From Elmis aenea (lineage: Eukaryota; Arthropoda; Insecta; Coleoptera; Elmidae), in the NCBI GenBank assembly GCA_947652605.1, contig OX393581.1, positions 50,863,924 to 50,927,923 of the forward strand: 64,000 nt of DNA. The letters run 5' to 3'. Made by a program: the position numbers and the translations under genes. Each line of letters begins with the position of its first letter. Position 1 is the stretch's first letter. This document shows positions 47,287-60,110 of this stretch, one piece after another. The notes under the pieces are model-generated. The model was not told the DNA's origin. It made no database searches and was given only the letters and a program-made list of their open reading frames with translations.

Positions 47287-48675
47287 AATACAGGTAAAAG
47301 CTCGTCAAATGTGAGAAAAAAACAAGTTATGGCTTTACTACCATTCAATCGATATTTACCCTACTTAATTTTTCACTAAACGTTTTTTATCTTTTCAATA
47401 TAATCCTCACAATGGCACTTGCACACGCATGAAAACTATCGCTCGCCATAATTATCTTCCTGTCATATTAGAACCTTTATAAGTTAAAATGTTTTGACAC
47501 GAAATCGCTACCGATCTATTTATACAGTTGCGTGAATTTCGCCTGTTAAGGCCTCCCGTTGTAACTTAAGTGATCATATCATTTATTTCCTTAACAGACT
47601 TGGGTGTTGCTATACTAACATGTCGTACTTGATAGTATAATGAAATTTCCTACAACCTACGATGCAAAAAGCACCGTACAAATTTCGATGTTGGATTATG
47701 ATAAATTATACTCATATTTGTTGTTTACAAGCTGGCGTACCTTGGTGTAGTGGTGCTGGGGAGGTGTTTGAACCGCGACTGTTATAAATTACTGCGACAT
47801 TTTTATTCATTATGTTGATAAGTTTGTTTGTTTTTGTTATTTTGGCAGGTTCGTGACTTAAAATAGAATTTTATAAAGCTGTTCATTCAACTAAATGGAA
47901 ACGTGGGACTATTTCTAAATAGGTGTGAAGCAACTGCCCTGTATTACCTATCAAACTTTTTCATATCTTAATGTTTAATCTCGATTTTGATCGTGGACAT
48001 TATGCGAAAATAATATGTAGTGAGAATCAATTGCTTGCTGTTTGTTTTGTATTATTTGCTTTTCATAGCATTCTCATGGGCACTACAGCTAAATTGAAAT
48101 CCTAGCGCGTTAGGCAAACTATGCTGTTGTACAATGAAAATGGAAAATTCCATACATAGGAGTTGCGCTAGCCGAATTGCTAAAGTTACCCGGAATTTAA
48201 ATAAATTTTCATGCAGTGTGGGCGTAAGTTATTTGACCTCGTTAATTTGGACAATAAATGCTGAACTTTAGAACAGATATGTTACTAATAGCTTAGGGTT
48301 ATACAGATTTAAAGATTTCGTTAGTAATTTTACATAACAAAGAACTAACATCGACATAAATATCAAAACTCAATATAAGTATAAACAACTTGGAGAACCC
48401 ATATATTTATTGGTCGTTTTAAATAAATATAGTTTGGCTCATTATTTTACAATTATATAACACACATTTAGGTATAATAAAATTATAAACATAATAAGCA
48501 AAATGCTAATGAAAGCAAATTTCTTCAGACTTCTCAAAGTTTTTAAATGTTGAACATTTTTGAAAGTACTGTATTTTCATAAATATGCATTTTCACAAAA
48601 ACGGTTCACTTTAGACCCATATAACCTCATACATTTTTTGAAGTAAACTTAAAGAGGAATCCAAAAATGTAAAAA
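47287..48675. other. AT-rich noncoding spacer
   Basis: Nothing recognised. Confidence 0.4.
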
Positions 48676-48866
48676 TATACAGGGTGTTCCATAAGAAAAA
48701 GTATAACTTTGATAAGCCACTCTTTTTTGGAGCACCCTGTATGTTTGAAAATATTTTTTAAATGTAGCCCTTATTTACTTACATAATCTAACAGCGTCAA
48801 AAGTTTGAAAATATATACTGTTTGGCCATAAAACTCGGTGGCGTCCGTCGTGACTCACCCTGTATA
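48676..48866. repeat. Small element with CAGGGTG ends
   Basis: TATACAGGGTGTTCC at 48676 is paired with CACCCTGTATG at 48734 and with GACTCACCCTGTATAAC at about 48852-48868. Two overlapping short inverted-end units are possible. No coding content. Confidence 0.45.
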
Positions 48867-50044
48867 ACTGTAACCACCACAAGCTAATAAAAAAAAGTTT
48901 CGCTATATTCATTCAAATGACGTCATTTCTTGTAATTGAAACTAAGCACCAGAGAACTTTGTTCATATTTTTGACAGTTTATGCCGCACAACTTTAAAGT
49001 TATTCTGCCGTTTTCTTTATCGGCATAATTTTCATACAGTCTGTTACTGCAAGATTTCCATTCCGTTCCTGCGGATATCATAAAGTGATCCACAAATTTA
49101 TATTATCCGCATCATATCGTCATAAAAAAAAAAAAACATGACTATATTACGGTCGGTTGTTGCCACAAATTCCTGCAATTGAGTTAAATTTGTTCCTGCT
49201 GAGAAACACCGTCTGCTTTTAATGGTCATTTTTATTTGAACTGTTGTTAAAGCGTGTCGATGTAAACGAAAAATAAAGTTTATATAGCTCCTTTATTACG
49301 GGAAATTGGATTGCCTAAAATGGTAAGTTTCAGGTATTTAAGGCAGAAAAAAATGTATAATACGCACCATGCGTATTATAAATTTTTTTTAATGCATTCT
49401 TAGTTATAGAGTCGGCAGAAAATCTTTTAATTACGGCATCAACTCCTACCATGTAAATGTTTAATATATTTTAAATTAGCCCATAAGCGGATTTGTTTTT
49501 AAAGATGCTAAAGACAATGTACGCCAAGCGCCCGGTAGAGTGTTAAAAGCAAGTGACCTACTGTTTTAAATTGTTATCAAAATATTTGCGATATAAGAGC
49601 CGTTGTTACTTCCGTTCCTAGGTATCAGTGTCTCCTTGATGATGATATTAACGGCAATTCAAATCATAATTAATTTAAAACCTAATTTACATTTTATTGC
49701 AATAATATAATTATTAGTCTGTAATTAATTAGAGGATTGTTTTATAGCCAGAACAGCGACGCAGTAAAACGCATCATAAATTATGCTGTAAAATGTACGA
49801 TAACATAATAATTGCTGCCGTAATATCAACGAATTAATTGTACAGTTTATTAAGAATAATCCTTCTATAGCTTAATAGGTTTAAACAACAAATAATTCGA
49901 ATGACAAATGCAACAGTGATTAACTGTTTATATTTATTTATTTGCGTTTGTGTTTGATGTTTGTATGGATTTGTCACATGTTTATATATTCCATCTAAAA
50001 AAAACTATGAGTATATTTTCAGTATTGTATTTTATAATTTTAAA
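48867..50044. other. Noncoding spacer with one strong hairpin
   Basis: AT-rich. At 49356-49380, TATAATACGCA and its exact complement flank a 3-base loop. Nothing else was recognised. Confidence 0.45.
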
Positions 50045-50470
50045 TAGTTAATTGAGGTCCCGATATATGTCACTATTTTTACAGTACCAAGGTGCATCAG
50101 CGATGTTCCTTGGTGTTTTGTTCTGTGATCTCTGGATGATCTGAATATTACTCTGTTTGGTGCATCCCCATAGCCATATCCCATATGTCCATACAGGCTT
50201 TAAAATTTGCTTATAAAGCAAAAGTTTATTATGTAGGGGCAGAGAGGAATTGCTCCCGATTAGCCAGTACATTTTTTTATATCTGATACCTATTTCTCCA
50301 CTTTTTTTCTTGACATGAACCTTCCAGCGTAGCTTTGCATCCAGTGTAATACATAAGTATTTTGCTGTGTATGGAGTATGGAATTTGTTTATTATTTAAG
50401 TTGATTGGTACATGTTCAATTCTCTTGTTGGTAAAATTGACATGTACTGACTTAGTTTTATTTAAGAATG
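50045..50470 (-). pseudogene. Jockey-like LINE post-RT fragment
   Basis: The minus strand reads NKRIEHVPINLNNKQIPYTP, then AKYLCITLDAKLRWKVHVKK, MYWLIGSNSSLPLHNKLLLY, LKPVWTYGIWLWGCTKQ and APWYCKNSDIYRDLN. It is the same family as the + strand copies at 21.2 and 26.6 kb and covers only the region after the DD box. It is truncated on both sides. Confidence 0.87.
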
Positions 50471-52221
50471 TTTCAGAAATGAATTAAATTTAAAATTATT
50501 CAGCTGTAGTTAATACTAAAGCCCTTCATTTACAGTAAACTCATTTTTTCAAACTGCCAGTTTAATTGATTAGTCTAGAATAAACTTTCAATTAAACTTT
50601 TTTAATGGAAACGACCATTTAATTTTTGCATCGCAAAAAAAATCTGAGTGACAGGTAATTTTTCAAATACTTCTGAGACTCCGCTGTTTTGTTACAATTA
50701 AATTTTTTTATAATTCCATTTTGTGAAGAAAAGTTTCAGGAAGTTTTCCAACTTCCGGTATTGTCTGTAGCGCTCAGCTAGACGCGTTAATGCGGTCGGT
50801 CGTCCCTGCTTTTTCATACCTGGAACTAAATTAGCAGTTTCAAACCACTAGTGTTCATTTGTTTCGACTGCGTCGTGTGAATGTAGCTCCAGTTCTGCAT
50901 AGTTTATTGGAATTTCAATTGAATGGAAGATTGACGTTGTTATATACTGAACTGTAGTTTTGGGTAGGTGGATGTCAAAATAAACAGCATTAGTTCAAAT
51001 GAACATCTTAATTACGCGTTTATAGACTTTGAGTTATTATTTATTAAAATAGGCTGTACTTAGTGTCCTATCTTGCATGAAATTTCATTGCTATTAATAA
51101 TTAACATACAATTTTGTGTCAACATTTTATTTTTAAACAATTTACATTTTATATTTTAATTTGAGTTGCCAAGAAAATTAGTTATCATAACAATTTACGT
51201 GCATTTTAATTCATAGAAACATGAACAAACTTAGCCTTTATCAGTATTTTTAAATCAACTAAAATGGAAGTCCTTAAATATCTCGAAACAAAAAAAAAAG
51301 GTCTTATACCCCTCATAGCTGTATTTTTACAATTATTTGCTTTCCATAGCTTACGAATCTATACTTTAAGATTTGTAAACACTAAATTAAAATAACGTTT
51401 TTAACTTTCATATGCAGCATATCAAAAACATATCGATTTACAACCAACATACAGCATTAAATCAAAAAGCTACTATCGTCAGTGTGTTTTTTTCATGTTA
51501 CTTAAATTTACTGTTGTTTTCCATGTAAACAACAAATAAAATATTCATTTACATTACGCGACCGGTTTTTTTGCACTGCCTTTTTATTTATGTTAGCAAA
51601 ATGGAATAATGTATAGGCCATAAAAACTCTTGATGTATAACGCGAAGCTTAGAATTGTCAAGTAAAATTTTTATCGCTAAGTGTTAATGTAATGTAAAAA
51701 ATTTGTTCGATGAATTTATGCAGCGTCGGGTTTTCCTTTATTGCCGGAAAAACCGGGAAAAATAAGCCGGAGAAAAACGGCCGCTATTTTATTCTTAATG
51801 GGCTTTTTAATTGTACAAAAAAAGATATTAAAACGTCACATCACAATCAATCAACGAGAAAAATTGAATACACTGTGGTTTATGATGATAAGGACTTTTA
51901 AAAAAGTTTGTGCAAGTATTATGTGGCAGTTGTCTCTTCACTGCAGATTGATATTGAGTTGCTACGGCTTTCGTAAAATTCTGTTTGTATAAAGCTGATT
52001 AAAAATACAACAGCAACCACATTAAATATTTGGGTATGTTTTAAATGAAATGCATTTCTCGTGTAAGTGCAGAATAATTTTATTTGTTTCGTTTCAACAG
52101 CATTTCCTTTGTTAAATACCTAACTTATTTTTATTGTTTGAATTACTTTAAGAAAACTATTAACAAAGGAATCTACGTTAGACATAAAGCTAAATAAAAT
52201 ATAAAATATTATAAATACGTA
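50471..52221. other. AT-rich noncoding spacer
   Basis: Nothing recognised apart from a 'ccggaaaaaccgggaaaaa' patch at 51741-51790, similar in style to the sequences flanking array C. Confidence 0.4.
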
Positions 52222-53614
52222 AACTGCCGGAAAAATCCAAGGAAAAACTCCCAGGCATAGTTCCGCTAAAACTAAAACACTTGGTATGGATATAAGTAAT
52301 TTTGTGTTATGCAGCTGGTGATTCTAACAACCACGCTGTTAAATAATTTTTGTCAGCTTTATCTTCTCGAAAAAAAAATCGTTTTACATTAAGAAATACC
52401 GATTTATAAGTATAGGACATGTTTAATGTTTTTTAAATGTATAAAAATAGTCTACAAGAAAACGCAAAAATAAACAGAGAGTTTTATTTAAAATAACAAA
52501 GTTTCTCATTGTTCCGCAGTAACTGAACACTCTGTATATTTGTAAATGGTTTTTAAATAAAAAGCTCATATATGCAAACAACTTTTGTGTTTAAAACTTT
52601 TTTGTATCTACTCTAATAACAGAGATAATAAATTTGTAGCAGTATTAATTTAGTAATAGGTATACCTGGCACCTCCACCATATTACAAAATAAAATTATA
52701 ATGTTATAATAATAACTCGAGAAATATTTATTTTAGGTATAGGCCATGCTTAATGTTTTTTAAGTGTAACTAAATTATCTACAAGAATACGCCAAAATAT
52801 ACAGGGTGTTGTATTTAAAATAACAAAGTTGCATGTTGTTCCGCAGAAATTAAACACTCTGTATATTTGTTAGTAATTTTAAAATATGAAGCTCATCTAT
52901 GCAAACAACTTTTGTATTTAAAACTTTTTTGTATCTACACTAATAACAAAGATACTAATTAAATTGTATTACCCTGATAAAATACCCGGCACCTCCACCA
53001 TTTTACAGAATAAAATGATAAATTCATAATAACTCGAGAAATATTGATTTTTGGTATAGGACATGCTTAATGTTTTTTAAAGGTTACTAAATTGTCTACT
53101 AGAAAACGCCAAAATATACAGGGTGTTGTATTTAAAATAACAAAGTTGCATGTTGTTACGCTGAAAAGAAACACTCGGTATATATGTAAGTAATTTTGAA
53201 ATACGAAGCTCATCTAGGCAAACAACTTTTGTATTTAAAACTGTTTTGTATCTACTCCAATAACAGATATATCAATTGTTTTGTATTACCTTGGTAAAAT
53301 ACCCGACACCTTCACCATTTTTAAAAATAAAATTTTAAATTCGTAATAATTCGAGAAACAGTAATTTTGAGTCGTGATTCCGGGCCCGTACTAGGGAATT
53401 TTGTACGGTTTCCCGTTCCCCTATCTGAAACCAAAAGGGGAAACTCTCTAAATCGGGAAAATTGTTCTTTGAACACTTAAGTAGCCGCAACAGAAAATAA
53501 ACGCACTACTCGCAATGTATCTCTTGGGAACATTTCCTAATTATCGCGATTTAACAGTTACATTGGCAACACTGCCGAAAAAGACCCAGGGAAAACTCCC
53601 AGGGATCGTTTCAG
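52222..53614. repeat. Satellite array C with flanking direct repeats
   Basis: Three to four satellite units with GC-rich boxes at 52665, 52985 and 53301 (spacing 320 and 316) occupy about 52266-53365. On both sides, in the same orientation, lie similar stretches: ACTGCCGGAAAAATCCAAGG at 52222 and ACTGCCGAAAAAGACCCAGG at 53571, each followed by GAAAACTCCCAGG. The array may therefore have arisen or inserted inside a larger element. Confidence 0.85.
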
Positions 53615-54509
53615 AGTATTCCACCAGGCATGCACTCGCTAAACCAGCATCGGATATCGTATGACCAGCTAATTTTTAGCACTGCTGAATCAATTTTTTT
53701 TTTTAAATTTTATTACTGGTGTATTACACAAATTAAATTTTAAACAAATCCCGGTTTAACACGATTTGCCGTTCCCGATTCCTGAAGGTTCCAAAATGTC
53801 GGTAATTTGAAAACGCTGGTAATTACCTCTGATGAATGATTTAAAGATATAAATTGCCTACTGCAACCAAAACCCTCCCACACACACATCGACAGCTTGT
53901 TCAAGCGTGTGTTGATATGATAATCAATCGTGATCGCGTTGAAGTGATACGTAACAGTTCACAATGACATTTTCAGCGAATTTGTAAGCCCCTCAGAGGT
54001 TGCACGAAGTGATGAGGTGATTACGTTCAACGGAAGGAGATATGTAGCAAGTGTTCTGCAAGTTAGCCTTTCATATGAGGTAGTTAGAGTCGTTTAAGGT
54101 TTGTGGCCTTTAAGTGTCGAAAGCTTAAAGCTCTGACAATGGATAAAAAGTTCGTGGCGTGCTAAAGAAAGTTACAAAACGATTATTACCATTGTCTGCT
54201 AACGTGGTGTGAAAAATTCTTTATAGACGAAAGGTTACGCTGTGCAGATTGTAATTGGACGTCTTAACGTTGAATAAATATAAATAACTTTGATGAATAA
54301 TTCGCTCATCTTATTTCTAAACGAAAATCGACCCTTGAAAAAAAAACAACAGTTTCAAGACTTCTGTTTTTTCACCAGTAGCTTATTTTCATATTTATTT
54401 ATTAATCACATGCAACAAAGACCATTATAGGCAATGACGTTTCTCTAAAGTTGTAATGTAAATGAAGTTTTAAACATATTAAAATAACAAGCATACATTC
54501 TGTTAAAAT
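53615..54509. other. Noncoding spacer
   Basis: No recognised gene. Confidence 0.4.
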
Positions 54510-54515
54510 ACTGGG

Positions 54516-55827
54516 TGAGGCTAAAGTAATCACCCTATCGGAAGTTGCTGTCAAATCTTTGTTTGACAGGCATTGTCAGTTCTGCTTTGACATTTGTGAA
54601 GTAAACACATGTAAAATTTTGAACGACAAGCTATGGAACGCTATACTCCTCACGAGCGCGGATTATTGGTGACTATGTTTTTGACGAATAATCGTTCACC
54701 GATTCTGACGCAACGAGAATTTCGGCGCCAATTTCCTGGCCGTCCAACACCCACTGCTCAAACTCTGCGACGTTTAGCCAGTCGACTTGAAGAGAGTGGT
54801 GGCATAAGAGACTTAGGTAGACGTGGCAGACCCAGAAGCAGCCGTTCTGCTGAGAATATCGCCGCAGTTGCCGCCGATGTCGTAGAGTCGCCTGAAACGT
54901 CAACCAGGCGTCGTGCCACTCAATTCGGCATGAGCCAACGTTCCATACGGCGAATTCTGGTACACGATTTGAAGATGTTCCCGTACAAAGTGCAATCAGT
55001 CCATCAGTTGTTGCCTACCGACCGTAATTCACGTGTAACATACGCTCAAACCATCATTAATCTCAACGACGAAGAGGACAACTTTTCGAATAAATTAATC
55101 ATGAGCGATGAGGCTCACTTTCATCTGAGCGGTTACGTAAATAAGCAAAATTATCGCTTCTGGGGCACTGAAAATCCTCAGGTAATCCATGAAGAGCCAT
55201 TACATCCGCTCAAAGTCACTGTATGGTGTGGTGTTTACGCTGGAGGCGTCATTGGCCCTTATTTTTTGAGGACGATGTGGGCTAAACACTGACAGTGAAT
55301 GGTGAGCGCTACAGAGTCATGATAACCGAGTTTATGCTGCCTCGATTGCATGAATTGGAACTGGAGGACATGTGGTTCCAACAGGACGGAGCAACGGCGC
55401 ACACCGCACGAGCCACAATCGACATATTGGAGGAAGCATTCCCGGGTCGCCTCATCTCCCGTTCTGGCAATTTGCACTGGCCAGCAAGATCGCCCGATTT
55501 AACGGTTCCGGACTTCTTTTTGTAGGGTTTTCTAAAGTCACGAGTCTATGCCAATAAGCCCCAGACTTTTGCGGCTCTAAAGGACAACATCCGAGACGAA
55601 TGCGCGAACTTATCGCCGGATGTTTTAGCACAAGTGATGAAAAATGCCATAAAACGCGCCCGTCTGGCTATCGGCTGTGGCGGCGGCCATTTAACAGATA
55701 TCATCTTCTCGAATTGATGTAACAAAATGTAAAGGTCCAAATAAACTAAATCCACAAGCAAAACCAAAACTTTTCATTCATACAAAATTTTACAGCCAAA
55801 CAACATTGGATGATTACTTTTGCCTCA
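54516..55827 (+). mobile_element. Near-complete DD41D (rosa-type) mariner-like transposon
   Basis: The ends are inverted: TGAGGCTAAAGTAATCACCC at 54516-54535 and the complement of TGAGGCAAAAGTAATCATCC at 55808-55827. Exact outer boundaries and the target duplication are unclear. The 1.3-kb length and single transposase gene are typical. It is the best-preserved transposon in the window. Confidence 0.88.
54633..55717 (+). pseudogene. DD41D mariner-like transposase, one frameshift and one stop
   Basis: Starts MERYTPHERGLLVTMFLTNN. The two N-terminal HTH modules include FPGRPTPTAQTLRRL and STRRRATQFGMSQRSIRRIL. The first catalytic Asp is in LIMSDEAHFHLSG, the second in WFQQDGATAHTARAT, the third in WPARSPDLTVPDFFL. 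There are 41 residues between the last two, the rosa-type spacing. Near 55285 the frame shifts (WAKH then stop; resumed as VNGERYRVMITEF). A TAG at 55523-55525 follows DFFL. The tail (GFLKSRVYANKPQTFAALKD ... GGGHLTDIIFSN) then continues to 55717. Few lesions imply recent activity. Confidence 0.92.
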
Positions 55828-55859
55828 ATTTTTTTTTGTACAATTTTTGTACAATTAAA

Positions 55860-56230
55860 AGAGGAAAAACGAAGAATATGGGAAGACAAATGCCGGTAAA
55901 TAGAAATGTACATCGGAGGACGGAGACGTACAGAAGCCTGGAGATTTGTGGAGAATGTACGAGCTGACAAGAAGCAAATACCATTGGAACGAATATCTGC
56001 CCAAAAAAATGGGAAGAATATTATGGAAAACTACTATTTGAAGATAGGTTCCAATTTACCGAAAAACACACAACTAATATTATTGTAGACGGAGAACCTA
56101 TAGAAATACACACAAATATGGTAGAGAAAGCAATAAAAAACATAAATATGGGAAAGCAATTCCAGACGTGGTTGGATTGTACCGCTAATCTCAGAAGACA
56201 CTTTGCTTCAGCTGGTATCAGCTAGTGATT
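55860..56230 (+). pseudogene. RTE/L1-like LINE linker/RT N-terminal fragment
   Basis: The + strand reads YIGGRRRTEAWRFVENVRAD, then after shifts WEEYYGKLLFEDRFQFTEKH and MVEKAIKNINMGKAIPDVVG. This resembles the stretch between endonuclease and reverse transcriptase in RTE-like proteins (W-xx-YF-xxLL followed by the AI-xx-GKA-GPD block). It is truncated on both sides and could be a piece of the same family as the minus-strand copy at 61-62.4 kb. Confidence 0.7.
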
Positions 56231-56919
56231 ATTTAATATGGTAGATTTATTTTACTATTGCGCCTGGCTTCACAGTAAAAGACTTGTTGCTATCATAAAT
56301 TATTTATTAAATTGGATAAAAATATTCTGTTATAAAACGTTTTAAAAGTTACAATATTAATGAATAAGAAATTTCGAATAACTCAAGTCCAATGTTCTTT
56401 TAAAGCCGAACTCGAAAACACATTTAAACACGTAGACAGCCGAGTTAAATAATTAAACTTTGCTCGAGAGACCGAGTTTATAACAAGTCTTTGCCTTTCA
56501 TATTAATATATTACTCAGAACTCTACATATTAAAATACTTCACACTGTTCTCAAGAAAACTGAAATAATTATACGCACCTAGGTCACGTGAGACGTATGT
56601 ACGTGACTGGTACAATTACATTTTGTTGATGAAGTGCCGCAAAGAGTTCGCATGATGATGTGAAATATTTCAAATTTATTATGTAAATAATTTTGCGCAA
56701 GCGACATTTATTATTGTAATTTTTGCTAATACTAATAATAACACTTAAGCGTCGCTTAGTGGAGGGGTAGTGCGAAAAATCACTAACTTTAAACCTATAT
56801 GACTGACTTGAGATATTTTTAAAAAAACCTTAAGTTTTCTGTTAAACGAGATACATCCTTAACCTATGGCTTAAAATGGTAAATCAGTTAATACTTATAT
56901 AAAAGCTATTTTGCAGGCC
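56231..56919. other. Noncoding spacer
   Basis: Nothing recognised. Confidence 0.4.
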
Positions 56920-56924
56920 GTTTA

Positions 56925-57115
56925 GGTTCTTTCACGTTCTTCCACACTCTTCTCTCTTTAGCTTTCTTCCACCAATTCATTGTTTTTCTCTCTTAGTTTT
57001 GCCTCCACAGCTTCTCTCCATCTTTTTCTGGGTCTTCCTCTTTTTTTCTTGTATTCTGCTGTCCTCCCTTCTCTCAATATGTCCAAGCCTTTGCATTCTT
57101 CTGGCATTTATTACC
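56925..57115 (-). pseudogene. LINE ORF2 extreme C-terminus
   Basis: The minus strand reads RRMQRLGH-like sequence, then GRPRKRWREAVEAKLREKNN followed by ELVEES. This is the Arg-rich RGRPRxRW tail that closes endonuclease-reverse transcriptase proteins. Shifts lie near 57060. It is an isolated tail with no RT upstream. Confidence 0.75.
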
Positions 57116-58859
57116 ACTTATACTTTGGGCCGCCAATTTTTTAAATACCCCTCGTATAATAAGTAAAATATGTACCCTAGATTTCTAATGTCAGTTCGCC
57201 TGCACAATTTTGAATTTACAATTATTTTTTTATATGATTCAGTATTGTATTTATTATTCGCTCTGCTTTAAAAAATTATCTTAAAACGCTTTTGTTTATC
57301 TGCGTACTTTTTCATATTTAAAATATAAATTTTCATGTCCGCTCTTATTTGTGTATGCGAGCCGTAAATTCGAAATTCGTTTACAGGACTCTGATCTCAA
57401 TATTTGTCCCCTAAAAGTGTGCTTGGCGCGTATAAAATACGGAACGCGTAAGTGTCGCGCGCAGATATTCCAGAAATGGTTAAACTTTTGCCTACAAATG
57501 ACTACTTAGGTTGCACGCCGGCACTTTTTACGCGCGTACGTCTGATCAAAATGTGATTTAAAAACAAGCTCGTAAATCAGTTAAGGATATTTCGCCTAAA
57601 TTGAGGTAAATAGATGTTTGTAGAGAGCCGACCTTATCATAAAAAAATGATACATTCACATGTACGAATGTACAGAGTGTACCACTTTCTTCGGACCACC
57701 ATGGGGATCTGGCTTAATACAGGGCGGGCCAAAAGCCACTTTGTCGTTCGTTTGAACTGTAAATTTTATTGGGGACATAATTTATAAGTTCAGATAATTT
57801 TTTTAGTTAATTACGTATGAAAATGAAATGGCCGAAAATGTACCGATTAAATCTAAAAATCTAAATTTTTGAAACAGCTAATACACACAGATTATTCGTT
57901 GTTTTTTTTTGTAAGTTATTTAACGTGTAGAGTATTGGAAACTTTATCTTCAAGAAGTTTTTCGTAAGTGTTTGCCAAGCAAAATTTTATTTAAAACTTG
58001 TTTATTCACTTATAAAATGTTCTACAAATTTACAAGTTGGCGGAGCATCCTTTGTCTAAAACTCCGGTATGCAGTTCCGGATGACTTTTACACTTTGGCC
58101 TCTGGGGACTTGAGAACCAGAAACAATAATTGAATTTCTGTTCCGTGAAGACGCAGTCAGACGATCTCCACCAAAGCGTGCACGAGTTTTATAGTTTCAA
58201 GCTTTATCAATACCGATTTTGTTACGAGATAAATAAATTGTCTTGTACAAAGGGAAATTACGTCGGAATGATAAGACACGAACTTCAGCGAGAGCTGGTT
58301 GTGCCAGGAACAAAACAAGGATGGTAACGAGACGGGAAGTTTTATTACCGTACATTTTGTGTGTCAGTTGTAAATAGTGTGTAATTTCGTTCATATTTTA
58401 GCGCGTCTTACCTGGTGAAAAAGCTAAAAAAAATGCACGCGATGATTTAGTATACAAAAGGATATTGTATTCTCTAAGGCTGACCAAAAGAGTTGCTTAA
58501 AAATGGTCATTCAGGGGCTCGCGTTGGGCATGGAAACGTCTTATAAAAATTATACTTTGCTAACTTTCCGATGCAGGCATCTTTTGCGAGTAAAACTGCA
58601 AAGTTTTTGAAATTATCAGTTAACAGTACCGAAGATAAAAGCCAAAAACCTGACTCCTGCAAAGTCGGAGTTCGTTTGGAAATGTTACGGCTCGGGTCAT
58701 AAAAAAATTCATAACTTTGTTCTTTTTTGTCCAAATTTTTTTATTCTGAATTCAAAATGTAGCTAACAGATAGGCGAATCTGATAACGAGTAAAGAGTGA
58801 ATTTTTTAAGTTTTATAGTGTCCTCTATGCCCGTCGGAATATGGTGCTTAAAAATGGTA
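57116..58859. other. Noncoding spacer
   Basis: AT-rich with a CG-rich patch at 57415-57550. Frames of 65-75 codons at 58.1-58.7 kb have no protein-like features. Confidence 0.4.
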
Positions 58860-60110
58860 ATTCCTCATACATTAAAATACCCGGCACCTCCACCATTTCG
58901 AAAAATAAATTATTAAAATTGAAATAACTCGAGAAATATTAATTTTAGGTATAGGACATGCTTAATGTTTTTTGTAGGCAATTTAATTTTCTACAAGAAA
59001 ACGTAACAATATACATGGTGTTGTATTTAAAATAACAATCTTGCAGGTTGGTTCTCGAAAACGGAACACTCTGTATATTTAAAAATTATGCAGGGTTATG
59101 CAGTTCGTGATGGCAAACAACTTTTGTATTTAAAGTTTTTTCGTATCTAGTCAAATAACGATGCAAAAAAATAATTTGTGTTAAACCTTATTTTTTCGAA
59201 AAAGTTTAAAAATCGAAATTAGTCGAGAAATATGAATTTTAGGTATAGGACATGCTTAATGTTTTTTGTAGGCAATTAAATTTTCTATAAGAAAACGTAA
59301 CAATATACAGGGTGTTGTGTTTAAAATAACAAACTTGCATGTTGGTTCTCGAAAACGGAACACTCTGTATATTTAAAAATTATGCAGGGTTATGCAGTTT
59401 GTGATGGCAAACAACTTTTGTATTTAAAGTTTTTTCCTTTCTAGTCAAATAACGATGCAAAAAAATAATTTGTGTTAAACCTTTATTTTTTCGAAAAAGT
59501 TTAAAAATCGAAATTAGTCGAGAAATATCATTTTCAGGTATAGGACATGCTTAATATTTTTTGTAGGCAATTAAATTTTCTACAAGAAAACGTAACAATA
59601 TACAGGGTGTTGTATTTAAAATAATAAACTTGCATGTTGCTTCTCGAAAACGGAACACTCTGTATATTTAAAAATTATGCAGGGTTATGCAGTTCGTGAT
59701 GGCAAATAACTTTTGTATTTAAAGTTTTTTCGTAGCTTGTCTTAGAACAGAGATATTAATTTATTTGTATTGCCATATTAAAATACTCGGCGCCTCCACC
59801 ATTTTGAAAAATAAATTATTAAAATTGAAATAATTCGAGAAATATTGATTTTAGGTATAGGACATGCTTAATGTTTTTTGTAGGCAATTTAATTTTCTAC
59901 AAGAAAACGTAATAATATACAGGGTGTTGTATTTAAAATAACAAACTTGCATGTTGGTTCTCGAAAACGGAACACTCTGTATATTTAAAAATTATGCAGG
60001 GTTATGCAGTTCGTGATGGCAAACAACTTTTGTATTTAAAATTTTTTCGTAGCTTGTTTTAGAACCGAGATATTAATTGATTTGTATTACCATATTAATA
60101 TTAGGTTAAC
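58860..60110. repeat. Satellite array D (four ~295-317-bp units, variant type)
   Basis: Unit starts (ATACAGGGTGTTG and one ATACATGGTGTTG) lie at 59011, 59305, 59600 and 59917. The GC-rich box is present at 58880 and, as CTCGGCGCCTCCACCAT, at 59786, but is deleted from the two middle units, which explains their shorter 294-295-bp period. This subfamily has an extra 'gcagggttatgcagttcgtgatgg' segment absent from arrays A-C, and its monomers are more alike than in the other arrays. Confidence 0.92.

Noticed and set aside
47740..47785. Possible tRNA, because of a GGTGTAGTGGT-like A box and a TTTGAACC stretch
   Set aside because: The B box is not GGTTCGANTCC, and no acceptor or anticodon stem can be drawn. 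No tRNA is supported anywhere in the window.
54673..54903. 76-codon minus-strand frame
   Set aside because: Antisense to the DD41D transposase, which has clear motifs on the + strand.
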